This document shows, one piece after another, positions 31,381 through 44,363 of a stretch of DNA of 64,000 nucleotides. Source of the stretch: JAWLGJ01 sp041685145 (GTDB taxonomy: Bacteria; Pseudomonadota; Alphaproteobacteria; Rhodospirillales; Magnetospirillaceae); the NCBI GenBank assembly GCA_041685145.1, contig JAWLGJ010000013.1:1-64000 (forward strand), given 5' to 3'. Position 1 is the first letter of the stretch, and each line of letters begins with the position of its first letter. The position numbers and the translations under genes are program-made. The notes below the pieces were generated by a model. That model had not been told where the DNA came from. It worked only from the letters and a program-made list of their open reading frames with translations, and searched no databases.

Positions 31381-33030
31381 TCATCCCGGCCCGCCGCCCC
31401 GCAGCGCGCGCACGCGGTCGATGAGGCCGGCGGTGGAGGCGTCGTGCCCGGAGACGGGGGCGTCGCCGGCAAGCTCGGGCCGGATGGCCTTGGCCAGCTG
31501 CTTGCCCAGCTCCACCCCCCACTGGTCGAAGGAATTGACGTTCCAGATCACGCCCTGGACGAAAACCTTGTGCTCGTAGAGGGCCACCAGCATCCCCAGG
31601 GTGTGGGGGTCGAGCCGCCGGTAGAGGATGGAATTGGTGGGGCGGTTGCCCTCGAAGACCCGGTGCGGCAGCAGCGCCTCCACCGCCTCGCCGTGCAGCC
31701 CCGCCGCCTCCAGTTCGGCGCGGGCCTCGGCGGCGGTCTTGCCGCGCATCAGCGCCTCGGTCTGGGCGAGGAAGTTCGACAGCAGCAGGGTGTGGTGGTC
31801 GCCGACCGGGTTGTGGGTCTCGGCGGCGGCGATGAAGTCGGCGGGGATCAGCTTCGTCCCCTGGTGAATGAGCTGATAGAAGGCGTGCTGGCCGTTGGTG
31901 CCCGCCTCGCCGAAGACGACCGGCCCGGTCTGGTAGTCGACGCGCCTGCCGTCGCGGTCGACGCTCTTGCCGTTGCTCTCCATGTCCGCCTGCTGGAGAT
32001 AGGCGGGCAGGCGGGCGAGATACTGGTCATAGGGCAGCACCGCGTGCGCCTGGGCGCCCAGGAAGTTGTTGTACCAAACCCCCAGCAGCCCCAGCACCAC
32101 CGGCATGTTGGCCGCCGCCGGCGCGGTGCGGAAATGCTCGTCCATCGCGTGGGCGCCGTCCAGCAGGCGCTTGAAGTTGTCCATGCCCACGGCCACCGCG
32201 ATCGACAGCCCGATCGCCGACCACAGCGAATAGCGCCCCCCGACCCAGTCCCAGAACTCGAACATGTTGGCGGTGTCGATGCCGAATTCGGCCACGCCCT
32301 CCGCGTTGGTGGACAGCGCCACGAAATGCCGCGCCACCGCCGCCTCGCCCAGCGCGCCCGTCAGCCAGGCCCGGGCCGTGCGGGCGTTGGCGAGGGTTTC
32401 CTGGGTGGTGAAGGTCTTGGAGGCCACGATGAACAGGGTCGATTCCGGGCGGCACCATTTCAGCGTCTCGGCGATGTGGCTGCCGTCGACATTGGAGACG
32501 AAATGCACCCGCAGCCCGGCACGCTGGTAGGGGCGCAGCGCCTCGCACACCATCACCGGCCCCAGGTCCGAGCCGCCGATGCCGATATTGACCACATCGG
32601 TCACCGCCTCGCCGGTGTGGCCGCGCCAGTCGCCCGCCCGCACCGCCTCGGCAAAGCCTCGCATCTGGGCCAGCACGCGGTTGACCTCGGGCATGACGTC
32701 CTTGCCGTCGACCATGATCGGCCGGCCGCTGCGGTTGCGCAGCGCCACATGCAGCGCGGCGCGGTTCTCGGTGACGTTGATCCGCTCGCCGCCGAACATG
32801 CGCCGGCGCCAGCCCTCCAGGTCGCGGGCGGCGGCCAGGTCCAGCAGCCGGCGCATGGTCTCGTCGGTGATGCGGTTCTTGGAGTAGTCGAGCAGGAAGT
32901 CCCCCAGCCGCAGCGAAAAGCGCTGGAATCGGCCCGGATCGCGGTGGAACAGGTCGCGCATGTGGATGTCGCGCATGGCCTCGGCGTGGGCCGCCAGGGC
33001 GCGCCACGCGGGAAGGGTGGTGATGCTCAC
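31381..33030 (-). CDS. pgi: Glucose-6-phosphate isomerase
   Basis: Interconverts glucose 6-phosphate and fructose 6-phosphate. 549 aa from GTG 33030 (GGAGG at correct spacing), exactly the usual size. Signatures: VNIGIGGSDLGPVMVCEAL, NVDGSHIAETLKW, VASKTFTTQETLANA, the GGRYSLWSAIGL block, and QWGVELGKQLA with catalytic Glu/Lys region near the end. Single gene. Confidence 0.97.
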   Translation of the reverse strand: MSITTLPAWRALAAHAEAMRDIHMRDLFHRDPGRFQRFSLRLGDFLLDYSKNRITDETMRRLLDLAAARDLEGWRRRMFGGERINVTENRAALHVALRNRSGRPIMVDGKDVMPEVNRVLAQMRGFAEAVRAGDWRGHTGEAVTDVVNIGIGGSDLGPVMVCEALRPYQRAGLRVHFVSNVDGSHIAETLKWCRPESTLFIVASKTFTTQETLANARTARAWLTGALGEAAVARHFVALSTNAEGVAEFGIDTANMFEFWDWVGGRYSLWSAIGLSIAVAVGMDNFKRLLDGAHAMDEHFRTAPAAANMPVVLGLLGVWYNNFLGAQAHAVLPYDQYLARLPAYLQQADMESNGKSVDRDGRRVDYQTGPVVFGEAGTNGQHAFYQLIHQGTKLIPADFIAAAETHNPVGDHHTLLLSNFLAQTEALMRGKTAAEARAELEAAGLHGEAVEALLPHRVFEGNRPTNSILYRRLDPHTLGMLVALYEHKVFVQGVIWNVNSFDQWGVELGKQLAKAIRPELAGDAPVSGHDASTAGLIDRVRALRGGGPG

Positions 33031-33110
33031 CGGCCTGTCCTCCGTTGCGTCAACCGGCGCGGAGCGTAGCAAAGCCCGCCGCCGGCGGCCAGACGCCCAA
33101 GCGGGCGGCG

Positions 33111-36461
<3,351 letters not shown>

Positions 36462-36518
36462 GCCTAAAGTCCTATTGCCCCTCCCGTTCAGTATATCTCC
36501 TAGAGGATAATCTGCACG

Positions 36519-37802
36519 TCAAGATTTTACAGCCGCCACCGCCCGCCAGCCGATGTCGCGGCGGCAGAAGCCGTCCGGCCAGTCGATGCGGTCCACCGCG
36601 GCATAGGCGCGGGCCTGGGCCTCGGCCACCGTCGCGCCGGTGGCCGTGATCCCCAGCACGCGGCCGCCGGCGGCGACCACCGCGCCGGCGGCGTTGCGGG
36701 CGGTGCCGGCGTGGAAGACGGCGACATCCTCCAGCGCGGCGGCGTCCTCCAGACCGCGAATCACCGTGCCCTTCTCATAGGCACCGGGATATCCGGCGGC
36801 GGCCATCACCACCACCAGCGCCGCGTGGTCGTGCCATTCCAATTCCGTCTGGTGCAGTCGCCCGTCGCGCGCCGCCACCAGCGCCGGCAGCAGGTCCGAC
36901 TTCAGCCGCGCCATCAGCACCTGGCATTCGGGGTCGCCGAAGCGGACGTTGAATTCCAGCAGCCGGGGCCCGGCGTCGTCGATCATCAGCCCGGCGAACA
37001 GCACGCCCTTGAAGGCGATGCCCTCGGCGGCCATGCCGCGCACGGTGGGCTCGACGATTTCCGCCATCACGCGCGCCTGCATCGCCGGCGTCACCACCGG
37101 CGCCGGCGAATAGGCCCCCATGCCGCCCGTGTTGGGGCCGGTGTCGCCCTCGCCGACCGCCTTGTGGTCCTGCGCCGCCACCAGCGGCAGCGCCGTGGTG
37201 CCGTCGACGAGGGCGAAGAAGCTGGCCTCCTCGCCGTGCAGGAACTCCTCGACCACCACCTCCTCGCCGGCGGCGCCGAAGGCGCGCTCGCCCATGATCC
37301 GGTCGATGGCCGCCAGCGCCTCGGCCTCGTCGTGGCACAGGATGACGCCCTTGCCCGCCGCCAGGCCGTCGGCCTTCACCACCACCGGCGCGCCCCTCTC
37401 GCGCACGAAGGCCTTGGCGGCGGCGGCGTCGCGGAAGCGGCCATAGGCGGCGGTGGGGATGCCGTGGCGGGCGCACAAGTCCTTCATGAACCCCTTCGAA
37501 CCCTCCAGCCGCGCCGCCGCGGCGCTGGGCCCGAAGGCGGGGATGCCCGCCGCCTCCAGCCGGTCGACCAGCCCGGCGACCAGCGGTGCCTCCGGCCCCA
37601 CGACCACGAAGCCGATGTCGGTTTCGGTGCAGAAGCGCAGAATGGCCTCGGTGTCCTCGGCGCCGATGGCCACGCATTCGGCCACCGCGGCGATGCCGGC
37701 GTTGCCCGGCGCGCAGTAGAGCGCCCCGCACAGCGGCGAGCGCGCGATCGCCCAGCACAGGGCGTGTTCGCGCCCGCCCGACCCCACGACCAGAACCTTC
37801 AT
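36519..37802 (-). CDS. purD: Phosphoribosylamine-glycine ligase
   Basis: Second step of de novo purine synthesis; 427 aa, ATP-grasp. Start MKVLVVGSGGREHALCW, ATP-binding stretch VVVKADGLAAGKGVI, AQDHKAVGEGDTGPNTGGMGAYSPAP, and the metal-site LLEFNVRFGDPECQ. Start ATG 37802. Divergent from xseA with a 124-bp gap, a conserved alphaproteobacterial arrangement. Confidence 0.97.
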   Translation of the reverse strand: MKVLVVGSGGREHALCWAIARSPLCGALYCAPGNAGIAAVAECVAIGAEDTEAILRFCTETDIGFVVVGPEAPLVAGLVDRLEAAGIPAFGPSAAAARLEGSKGFMKDLCARHGIPTAAYGRFRDAAAAKAFVRERGAPVVVKADGLAAGKGVILCHDEAEALAAIDRIMGERAFGAAGEEVVVEEFLHGEEASFFALVDGTTALPLVAAQDHKAVGEGDTGPNTGGMGAYSPAPVVTPAMQARVMAEIVEPTVRGMAAEGIAFKGVLFAGLMIDDAGPRLLEFNVRFGDPECQVLMARLKSDLLPALVAARDGRLHQTELEWHDHAALVVVMAAAGYPGAYEKGTVIRGLEDAAALEDVAVFHAGTARNAAGAVVAAGGRVLGITATGATVAEAQARAYAAVDRIDWPDGFCRRDIGWRAVAAVKS

Positions 37803-37926
37803 CCCTCGCCCCTTTCGCTGCCGGCATCCGTCGCCGCCGGTTTTAGCTTGCGCCGCCCGCCCGCGCAACGCGCGCCGGCGGCGATGCGCCATTGCGAAAC
37901 GCCGCCGGCGACGGTAGCTAAGGGGG

Positions 37927-39426
37927 ATGAGTTCCAACACGCCGCCGCCGCGCGAGGCGGGCCACAACCTGCCCGAGTTCAGCGTCTCGGAGCTGTCGAC
38001 GGCGCTGAAGCGTTCCGTCGAGGATGCCTTCGGCCATGTGCGCGTGCGCGGCGAGGTCTCGGGCTTCAAGCGCCATTCCTCGGGGCACATGTATTTCTGC
38101 CTCAAGGACACCGACGCGGTCCTGGACGCGGTGTGCTGGCGCTCGCTGGCGGCGCGGCTGGCGGTGGCGCCCGAGGACGGGCTGGAGGTGGTGTGCAGCG
38201 GCCGGCTGACCACCTATGCGGCGCGCTCGAAATACCAGATGGTGGTCGAGCGCATTGAGCTGGCCGGGCAGGGGGCGCTGCTCAAGCTGCTGGAGGACCG
38301 GCGCAAGCGCTTGGCGGCCGAGGGCCTGTTCGACACCGCCCGCAAGCGGCCCATTCCCTTCCTGCCCCGCGTCGTCGGGGTGGTCACCTCGCCCACCGGC
38401 GCCGTCATCCGCGACATCCTCCACCGGCTCAACGACCGCTTCCCGCGCCATGTGCTGCTGTGGCCGGTGGCGGTGCAGGGCGAGGGCGCCGCCGAGCAGG
38501 TGGCGGCGGCGATCGCCGGCTTCAACGCCCTGCCGCCCGGCGGGGCGGTGCCCCGCCCCGATGTCTTGATCGTGGCGCGCGGCGGCGGCAGCCTCGAAGA
38601 CCTGTGGGCCTTCAACGAGGAAATCGTCGTGCGCGCCGCCGCCGCCTCCGATATTCCGCTGATCTCGGCGGTGGGGCACGAGACCGACACCACCCTCATC
38701 GACCACGCCGCCGACCTGCGCGCCCCCACCCCCACCGGCGCCGCCGAAAAGGCGGTGCCGGTGCGCATGGACCTGCTGTCGCGGGTGGCGGGACTGGAAT
38801 CGCGGCTGGTGGGGGCGGCGGGGCGCGGCCTGGAGGGGCGGCGCGAACGCCTGCGCGGGCTTTCGCGCGGGCTGCCCAATCTGCGCCGCGTCGTCGAGGA
38901 CACCACCCAGCGCCTCGACGACTGGGGCGAGCGCCTGGAGAACGGCGCCCGGGCCCTTTTGCATCGCCGCCTGGACAAGGTGACGCACCTCGGCGCCCGG
39001 CTGCAAGACCCCCGCCAGCAGATCGACGCCCGCCGCGCCGCACTCGGCCAGTGGGCGGCGCGGCTGGGACGGGCGGCGACGGTGCTGCTGGACGGGCGCC
39101 GCCAGCGGCTATGGGCGGTGCCGGCGCACCGGCTGGGGGAGTACGCGGCGCGCCTCCTCGCCGAGCGTCGGGCCCGCGTCGGGCAGTGCCAGCGCCTGCT
39201 GGACAGCTATTCCTACAAGAACGTGCTCAAGCGCGGCTTTGCCCTGGTGCGCGACGCCGAAGGCAATCCCGTCACCGGCGCCGCCGGCGCCCGCCCCGGC
39301 GACGCCTGGGCGGTGGAGTTCAAGGACGAGCAGGTGGTGCCGGTGGTGGTGGCGGGGGCGACGCCGCGCCCGCGCCGGCGCAAGGACGCCAAGGAAGGCA
39401 AGGACAAGCAGGGGACGCTGTTATGA
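37927..39426 (+). CDS. xseA: Exodeoxyribonuclease VII large subunit
   Basis: Catalytic/structural subunit of the ssDNA exonuclease, 499 aa. OB-fold N-terminus (EFSVSELSTALKRSVEDAFGHVRVRGEVSGFKRHSSGHMYFCLKD), active-site region VVTSPTGAVIRDIL, ARGGGSLEDLWAFNEE, SAVGHETDTTL, then a long coiled coil and the C-terminal YKNVLKRGFALVRD. The small subunit gene (xseB) is not in the window. Overlaps the M23 gene by ATGA. Confidence 0.97.
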   Translation: MSSNTPPPREAGHNLPEFSVSELSTALKRSVEDAFGHVRVRGEVSGFKRHSSGHMYFCLKDTDAVLDAVCWRSLAARLAVAPEDGLEVVCSGRLTTYAARSKYQMVVERIELAGQGALLKLLEDRRKRLAAEGLFDTARKRPIPFLPRVVGVVTSPTGAVIRDILHRLNDRFPRHVLLWPVAVQGEGAAEQVAAAIAGFNALPPGGAVPRPDVLIVARGGGSLEDLWAFNEEIVVRAAAASDIPLISAVGHETDTTLIDHAADLRAPTPTGAAEKAVPVRMDLLSRVAGLESRLVGAAGRGLEGRRERLRGLSRGLPNLRRVVEDTTQRLDDWGERLENGARALLHRRLDKVTHLGARLQDPRQQIDARRAALGQWAARLGRAATVLLDGRRQRLWAVPAHRLGEYAARLLAERRARVGQCQRLLDSYSYKNVLKRGFALVRDAEGNPVTGAAGARPGDAWAVEFKDEQVVPVVVAGATPRPRRRKDAKEGKDKQGTLL

Positions 39427-40259
39427 AGGCAATCTGCCGGGGGGCGCCGTTGCTGGTGCTGCTGTTGCTGGCGGCGGCGCCGGGCGTGGCGTGGGCGCAA
39501 CTGGTGCTGGAGGGCGCCGCCGAGCAGGGCGGGCTGCTGCTGGGGCGGGTGGCGCCGGGCAGCGAGGTGCGCCTGGACGAGCGGCCGGTGCGGGTGGCCG
39601 AGGACGGCGCCTTCGTCCTCGGCTTCGACCGCGACGCCGCCGCCGAGGCGGCGCTGGAGGTGCGCCACGCCAACGGCATCCGCGAGCAGCGTACCCTGAC
39701 CGTGGCGCCGCGCGACTGGGAGGTGCAGCGCATCGACGGCCTGCCCTCCAAGCAGGTCGCCCCCGACGACGACGCCCTGCGGCGCATCCGCGCCGAGGCC
39801 GCCCTGATCCGCGCCGCGCGCAAGCGCGACAGCGCCGAGGCGCTGTTCGCCTCGGGCTTCCTGCGGCCGGTGGAGGGGCGGATTTCCGGCGTGTTCGGCA
39901 GCCAGCGCATCCTCAACGGCCAGCCGCGCTCGCCGCATTCCGGCACCGACTACGCGGCCCCCGCGGGCACGCCGGTCAAGGCCACCGCCGACGGCGTCGT
40001 CAGCCTAGCCCACGCCGACATGTTCTTCACCGGCAAGACGGTGATGATCGACCACGGCCACGGCCTCGCCTCGGTCTATGCGCATCTGAGCGAGGTCGCC
40101 GTCGTGGAGGGCGCGCGCGGGCGCCGGGGCGAGGTCATCGGCGCCGTCGGCGCCACCGGCCGCGCCACCGGCCCCCACCTGCATTTCGGCATCAGTTGGC
40201 ACGACGTGCGCCTGGACCCCGAAACCGTGCTCACGGTGCTGCCGGCGCCGGGCGAATGA
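39423..40259 (+). CDS. M23 family zinc metallopeptidase (LytM type)
   Basis: 278 aa exported protein: signal peptide 1-25 (cut near AWA), N-terminal beta-rich part, then LytM domain with zinc ligands HSGTDYAA (His, Asp) and HLHFG (His), plus the conserved YAHLSEV. Cleaves peptidoglycan peptides or activates amidases. ATG start overlaps the xseA stop, so it is coupled to xseA, a known neighbourhood. Confidence 0.93.
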   Translation: MKAICRGAPLLVLLLLAAAPGVAWAQLVLEGAAEQGGLLLGRVAPGSEVRLDERPVRVAEDGAFVLGFDRDAAAEAALEVRHANGIREQRTLTVAPRDWEVQRIDGLPSKQVAPDDDALRRIRAEAALIRAARKRDSAEALFASGFLRPVEGRISGVFGSQRILNGQPRSPHSGTDYAAPAGTPVKATADGVVSLAHADMFFTGKTVMIDHGHGLASVYAHLSEVAVVEGARGRRGEVIGAVGATGRATGPHLHFGISWHDVRLDPETVLTVLPAPGE

Positions 40260-40321
40260 TCTGGCACGGCGGCGGCGCGCTCCCTAAATGGCAGGGCGGA
40301 CCAGGCAGGGAGAGGAACGCC

Positions 40322-40552
40322 ATGCGTGAGGATTTGCGCGCCGAACACACGGCCTTCGTCAGCCTGGAACGGGCGGCGAAGCGCGAGCACGCCCGCGCCC
40401 TCCAGGCGGCGCGCGCCGCCCATGTCCGCCGCGACGGCACCCCGCCGATGGTGGCGGTGGGATTCGGCCGCCGGGCCTGGGACGACTGGCGCCGCCGCCT
40501 GCACGCCCTGCGCCGCCTGCGCGGCCGCCCGGCTCAGCCCTCCACGCGATAG
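40322..40552 (+). CDS. Small basic hypothetical protein
   Basis: 76 aa, Arg/Ala-rich, helical, no known family. Good ribosome site GGGAGAGG before ATG 40322, 62 nt after the M23 gene. Its last 19 bp overlap the 3' end of the convergent methyltransferase gene. Could also be an untranslated tail; moderate support only. Confidence 0.45.
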   Translation: MREDLRAEHTAFVSLERAAKREHARALQAARAAHVRRDGTPPMVAVGFGRRAWDDWRRRLHALRRLRGRPAQPSTR

Positions 40553-41181
40553 AGCGTCGTCGGGCGCGTCTCGCGGTCTTCCAGTTCGCGGCTGGTGGGC
40601 ACGTCGTAGCGGGCCAGCGGCGCAAGCCCGCCCTCGGGCAGATAGGCGCGGCCGGGATCGGCCAGCAGCACCAGCGCCCCGTCGCCCGCCAGCCGCCGCA
40701 GCCAAGCGAACACGCGCTCGGCCATCGGCCGCTCGTAGCAGACATCGCCCGCCAGCACGACGTCGGCCGCCAGTGGACGGCCGACGATGTCGTCGTCCAG
40801 CGCCTCCACCGCCACGGCGTTGAGGCCGGCGTTCATCGCGATGGCGGCGGCGGCGAAGGGGTCGATCTCCGCCGCCCGCACCCGCCGCGCCCCCGCCCGC
40901 GCCGCGGCGATGGCGGCCACCCCGCAGCCGGCGGCAAAATCGACCACCGTCCGCCCCGCCACCAGGTCGGGATGGTCCAGCAGGTAGCGCGCCAGCGCCT
41001 GCCCGCCGGGCCAGCAGAAGGCCCAGAAGGGCGGCGGCAGGTTGCTTCGCGCCAGGGCGGCTTCGGTGGCCTGCCACAGCGGCGTGATCTCGGTGGCGAG
41101 GTGCAGGCGGATTTCCGGCACCAGCGGCGGCGCGGCGACGGCGGTGTTGGTGCGGATGAAGGCTTCGCGCTCGCCGCTCAG
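40534..41181 (-). CDS. SAM-dependent methyltransferase, ETF-beta lysine methyltransferase-like
   Basis: 215 aa class I methyltransferase. Motif I is VVDFAAGCGVAAIAAARAGA; NxxPPFW-like segment LPPPFWAFCWPGGQALARYLLDHP and late GDVCYERPMAERVFAWL match the bacterial homologues of ETFBKMT, which methylate electron-transfer flavoprotein beta. No ATG, GTG or TTG exists near the family start; the best solution is CTG 41181, with the ubiA stop nested as CTGA and GGCGGGG upstream. Coupled to ubiA. Confidence 0.8.
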   Translation of the reverse strand: MSGEREAFIRTNTAVAAPPLVPEIRLHLATEITPLWQATEAALARSNLPPPFWAFCWPGGQALARYLLDHPDLVAGRTVVDFAAGCGVAAIAAARAGARRVRAAEIDPFAAAAIAMNAGLNAVAVEALDDDIVGRPLAADVVLAGDVCYERPMAERVFAWLRRLAGDGALVLLADPGRAYLPEGGLAPLARYDVPTSRELEDRETRPTTLYRVEG

Positions 41182-42089
41182 AGCGGTTGCCCCGCCAGGA
41201 TGGCCGCCAGCAGCAGCCAGCCGAACCAGCGGTTGGACCGGAAGCGCGCCAGGCAGTTGCCGCCGTCGTCGATGTCCAGTGTCCATGCCTGCCAGGCGAG
41301 GTGCAGCCCCGCCAGCAGCAGCAGCGGGTAGAACGGCCACGCCAGCCCCGCCAGCGCGCCGGCGACGCCGAACAGCGCCAGGGCGACGGCATAGAACACC
41401 GCCACCCAGGGCCGCGTGCGCGCCCCCAGGGCCAGCGAGGCCGACTTCACCCCGATGAGGATGTCGTCCTCCTTGTCCTGGTGGCCGTAGATGGTGTCGT
41501 AGCCCAGGGTCCAGAACAGGCCGCCGGCGTACAGCGCCAGCGCCGGCGCCGCCAGTTCCCCCGTCGCCGCCGCCCAGCCCAGCAGCGCCCCCCAATTGAA
41601 GGTCAGCCCCAGCCACGCCTGCGGCCAATAGGTGATGCGCTTCATGAACGGATAGGGCACCACCAGCAGCATCGCCGCCAGCCCCAGCCCGATCGCGAAG
41701 GCGTTGAACTGCACCAGCACCAGCAACCCCAGCGCCAGCAGCAGGCCCAGGAAGGCGAAGGCGCGCGGCAGCGTCACCTCGCCGCTGGGCAGGGGGCGCC
41801 CGGCGGTGCGCTCGACGCGGCCGTCGAAGTCGCGGTCGGCGATGTCGTTGATGGTGCAGCCCGCCCCGCGCATGACCAGCGCGCCGACGGCAAACAGGAT
41901 CAGCAGGACCGGATCGGGCCGGCCGCCGGCGGCAAGGCTGGCGCTCCACCAGCAGGGAAACAACAGCAGCCAGGTGCCGATGGGCCGGTCCAGCCGCATC
42001 AGCTTCAGATAGGGCCGGGCGGCGGCCGGAACGTAGCGGTCGATCCAGCCCCCCACCGGCATGTCGCCGCGAAGCGCGCCCGTGGTCAT
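41178..42089 (-). CDS. ubiA: 4-hydroxybenzoate polyprenyltransferase
   Basis: Attaches the polyprenyl tail to 4-hydroxybenzoate in ubiquinone synthesis. 303 aa, eight to nine helices. Motifs: LMRLDRPIGTWLLLFPCWWS, GCTINDIADRDFDGRVERTAGRPLPSG (NDxxDxxxD) and GYDTIYGHQDKEDD. Divergent from rsmE; downstream methyltransferase is coupled. Confidence 0.97.
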   Translation of the reverse strand: MTTGALRGDMPVGGWIDRYVPAAARPYLKLMRLDRPIGTWLLLFPCWWSASLAAGGRPDPVLLILFAVGALVMRGAGCTINDIADRDFDGRVERTAGRPLPSGEVTLPRAFAFLGLLLALGLLVLVQFNAFAIGLGLAAMLLVVPYPFMKRITYWPQAWLGLTFNWGALLGWAAATGELAAPALALYAGGLFWTLGYDTIYGHQDKEDDILIGVKSASLALGARTRPWVAVFYAVALALFGVAGALAGLAWPFYPLLLLAGLHLAWQAWTLDIDDGGNCLARFRSNRWFGWLLLAAILAGQPL

Positions 42090-42199
42090 GGCGCCGCCAG
42101 ACTAGGCGCAAAGCCGCCGCCGCTCAAGATCGCCAAAGCGGTCTTTCGCCGCCCACCCCCGCGGCGATACAGTCCGGAACGAAAGGGAGGGTTGAAAAC

Positions 42200-42964
42200 G
42201 TGACACCGGAACCGCCGCGCCTGCGCCTGTTCGTGCCCGACGCCCTTGCCGCCGGCGGGCAGGTGGCGCTGAGTCCGGCGCAGGCGCATTACCTCGGCAC
42301 CGTCATGCGCGCCCGCGCCGGGGCGGCGCTGGCGCTGTTCAACGGCCGCGACGGCGAATGGCGGGCGGTGCTGACCGAATGCGCCCGCCGCCGCGCTGCC
42401 GCCCGCGTCGAGGCGCCCTTGCGCCCGCAGGCGCCGGAGCCGGACCTGTGGCTGCTGTTCGCGCCGATGAAGGGCGGGCGCGTCGACGGGGTGGTCGAGA
42501 AGGCCACGGAACTGGGCGCCTCGGCGGTGCTGCCGGTGCTGACCCGGCGCTCGGTGGTGACACGGGTCAATGTCGAGCGCCTGCGCGCCCACGCGGTGGA
42601 GGCCGCCGAGCAGTGCGAGCGCCTGAGCGTGCCGGAGGTCGGCGAGGCCCGGCCGCTGGCGCGCCTGCTGGCCGATTGGCCGCCGGGGCGCCGCCTGCTG
42701 GTCATGGACGAATCCGGCGCCGGGGCGCCGCTGGCCGAGGCGCTGGCCGATATGCCCGAGGGGCCGGCGGCGCTGCTGACCGGGCCGGAGGGGGGCTTCG
42801 ACCACTCCGAACTTGACGCCTTGGGATCGCTGCCCTTCATTACGCGGGTCGGTCTGGGCCCGCGCATCCTGCGCGCCGACACCGCCGCGGTGGCGGCGCT
42901 GGCCTGTTTCCAGGCCCTGCGCGGCGACTGGCGCGCGCCGCCGGCCTTCCGTGGCCCACGCTGA
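42200..42964 (+). CDS. rsmE: 16S rRNA (uracil-1498-N3)-methyltransferase
   Basis: 254 aa SPOUT methyltransferase. PUA-like N-terminus (LRLFVPDALAAGGQVALSPAQAHYL), AMKGGR-like FAPMKGGRVDGVVEKATELGA, ERLSVPEV, and the knot LLTGPEGGFDHSELDAL...VGLGPRILRADTAAVAAL. Starts at GTG 42200 with GGGAGG upstream. 13 nt before gshA. Confidence 0.96.
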   Translation: MTPEPPRLRLFVPDALAAGGQVALSPAQAHYLGTVMRARAGAALALFNGRDGEWRAVLTECARRRAAARVEAPLRPQAPEPDLWLLFAPMKGGRVDGVVEKATELGASAVLPVLTRRSVVTRVNVERLRAHAVEAAEQCERLSVPEVGEARPLARLLADWPPGRRLLVMDESGAGAPLAEALADMPEGPAALLTGPEGGFDHSELDALGSLPFITRVGLGPRILRADTAAVAALACFQALRGDWRAPPAFRGPR

Positions 42965-42977
42965 GGAACCCCTTGCC

Positions 42978-44348
42978 ATGTCAGCACCCGCGCAATCCGG
43001 TGGCGCGCCCATCAGCAGCAGGGACGAACTCGTCGCCTATCTGGAGGCCGGCTGCCGGCCGCGCGCGGACTGGCGCATCGGGACCGAGCACGAGAAATTC
43101 GCCTACACCCTGGACGACCTGCGCCCGCTGCCCTACGAGGGCCCGCGCGGCATCCGCGCCCTGCTGGAAGGGCTGGCGGAGTACGACGGTTGGCGCCCGG
43201 TGTTCGAGGGCGACAGCGTCGTGGCGCTGATCGGCGACAACCACGAATCCGTCACCCTGGAGCCCGGCGGCCAGGTCGAACTGTCGGGCGCGCCGCTGCT
43301 GTCCATCCACGACACCTGCCGCGAGGTCAACGAGCATCTGCGCCAGGTCAAGGCGGTGGCGCAGCCGCTGGAGATCGGCCTGCTGGGGATGGGCTTCCAG
43401 CCGAAATGGCGCCGCGAGGACATCCCCTGGATGCCCAAGGGCCGCTACGGCATCATGCGCGACTACATGCCCAAGGTCGGCGGCATGGGCCTGGACATGA
43501 TGCTGCGCACCTGCACGGTGCAGGTGAACCTGGACTTCGCCTCCGAGGCCGACATGGTGCGCAAGTTCCGGGTGGGGGTGGCGTTGCAGCCGGTGGCGAC
43601 GGCGTTGTTCGCCAATTCGCCCTTCGTCGACGGCAAGCCCTCGGGCTTTCTCAGCCAGCGCAGCCACGTCTGGACCGACACCGACCCCGACCGCACCGGC
43701 ATCCTGCCCTTCGTCTTCGAGGCGGGCATGGGCTTCGAGCGGTATGTCGACTACGTCCTCGACGTGCCGATGTATTTCGTCTACCGCGACGGGCGCTACA
43801 TCGACGCCGCCGGGCAGTCCTTCCGCGATTTCATGGCCGGGCGCCTGCCGGCGCTGCCGGGCGAGCGCCCCACCATCAACGACTGGGCCGACCATCTGAC
43901 CACGGTCTTCCCCGAGGTGCGGCTGAAACGCTATCTGGAGATGCGCGGCGCCGATGGCGGGCCGTGGCGGCGGCTGTGCGCCCTGCCGGCGCTGTGGACG
44001 GGGCTGCTGTATGACGACGCCGCCCTCGACGCCTGCTGGGAACTGGTGGCGGACTGGCGGCTGGAGGAGCACGAGTTCCTGCGCCGCGAAGTGCCGCGCC
44101 GGGGGCTGAAGACGCCGTTCCGCGACGGTACCGTGCAGGGGCTGGCGCGGCGGGTGGTGAACATCGCCCGCGAGGGGCTGGCGCGCCGCGCCAAAGTCGA
44201 CGTCAGCGGCCGCGACGAAACCTGCTTCCTCACCCCGCTGGTCGAGATCGCCGAATCCGGCGAAACGCCGGCCGAGGCGCTGCTGCGCGACTACCGGACC
44301 CGCTGGGGGGGCAGCGTCGACCCGGTGTTTCGCGAGCACGCCTACTGA
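42978..44348 (+). CDS. gshA: Glutamate-cysteine ligase (alphaproteobacterial/plant type)
   Basis: First step of glutathione synthesis; 456 aa. GCS2-type motifs: RIGTEHEKFAYTLDDLRPLPYEG, LEPGGQVELSGAPL, GFQPKWRREDIPWMPKGRYGIM, CTVQVNLDF and the late VEIAESGETPAEALL. Start ATG 42978; the open frame to the left is inside rsmE. rsmE-gshA order is common in Rhodospirillales. Confidence 0.97.
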   Translation: MSAPAQSGGAPISSRDELVAYLEAGCRPRADWRIGTEHEKFAYTLDDLRPLPYEGPRGIRALLEGLAEYDGWRPVFEGDSVVALIGDNHESVTLEPGGQVELSGAPLLSIHDTCREVNEHLRQVKAVAQPLEIGLLGMGFQPKWRREDIPWMPKGRYGIMRDYMPKVGGMGLDMMLRTCTVQVNLDFASEADMVRKFRVGVALQPVATALFANSPFVDGKPSGFLSQRSHVWTDTDPDRTGILPFVFEAGMGFERYVDYVLDVPMYFVYRDGRYIDAAGQSFRDFMAGRLPALPGERPTINDWADHLTTVFPEVRLKRYLEMRGADGGPWRRLCALPALWTGLLYDDAALDACWELVADWRLEEHEFLRREVPRRGLKTPFRDGTVQGLARRVVNIAREGLARRAKVDVSGRDETCFLTPLVEIAESGETPAEALLRDYRTRWGGSVDPVFREHAY

Positions 44349-44363
44349 ACCGGAGCACCCGCC

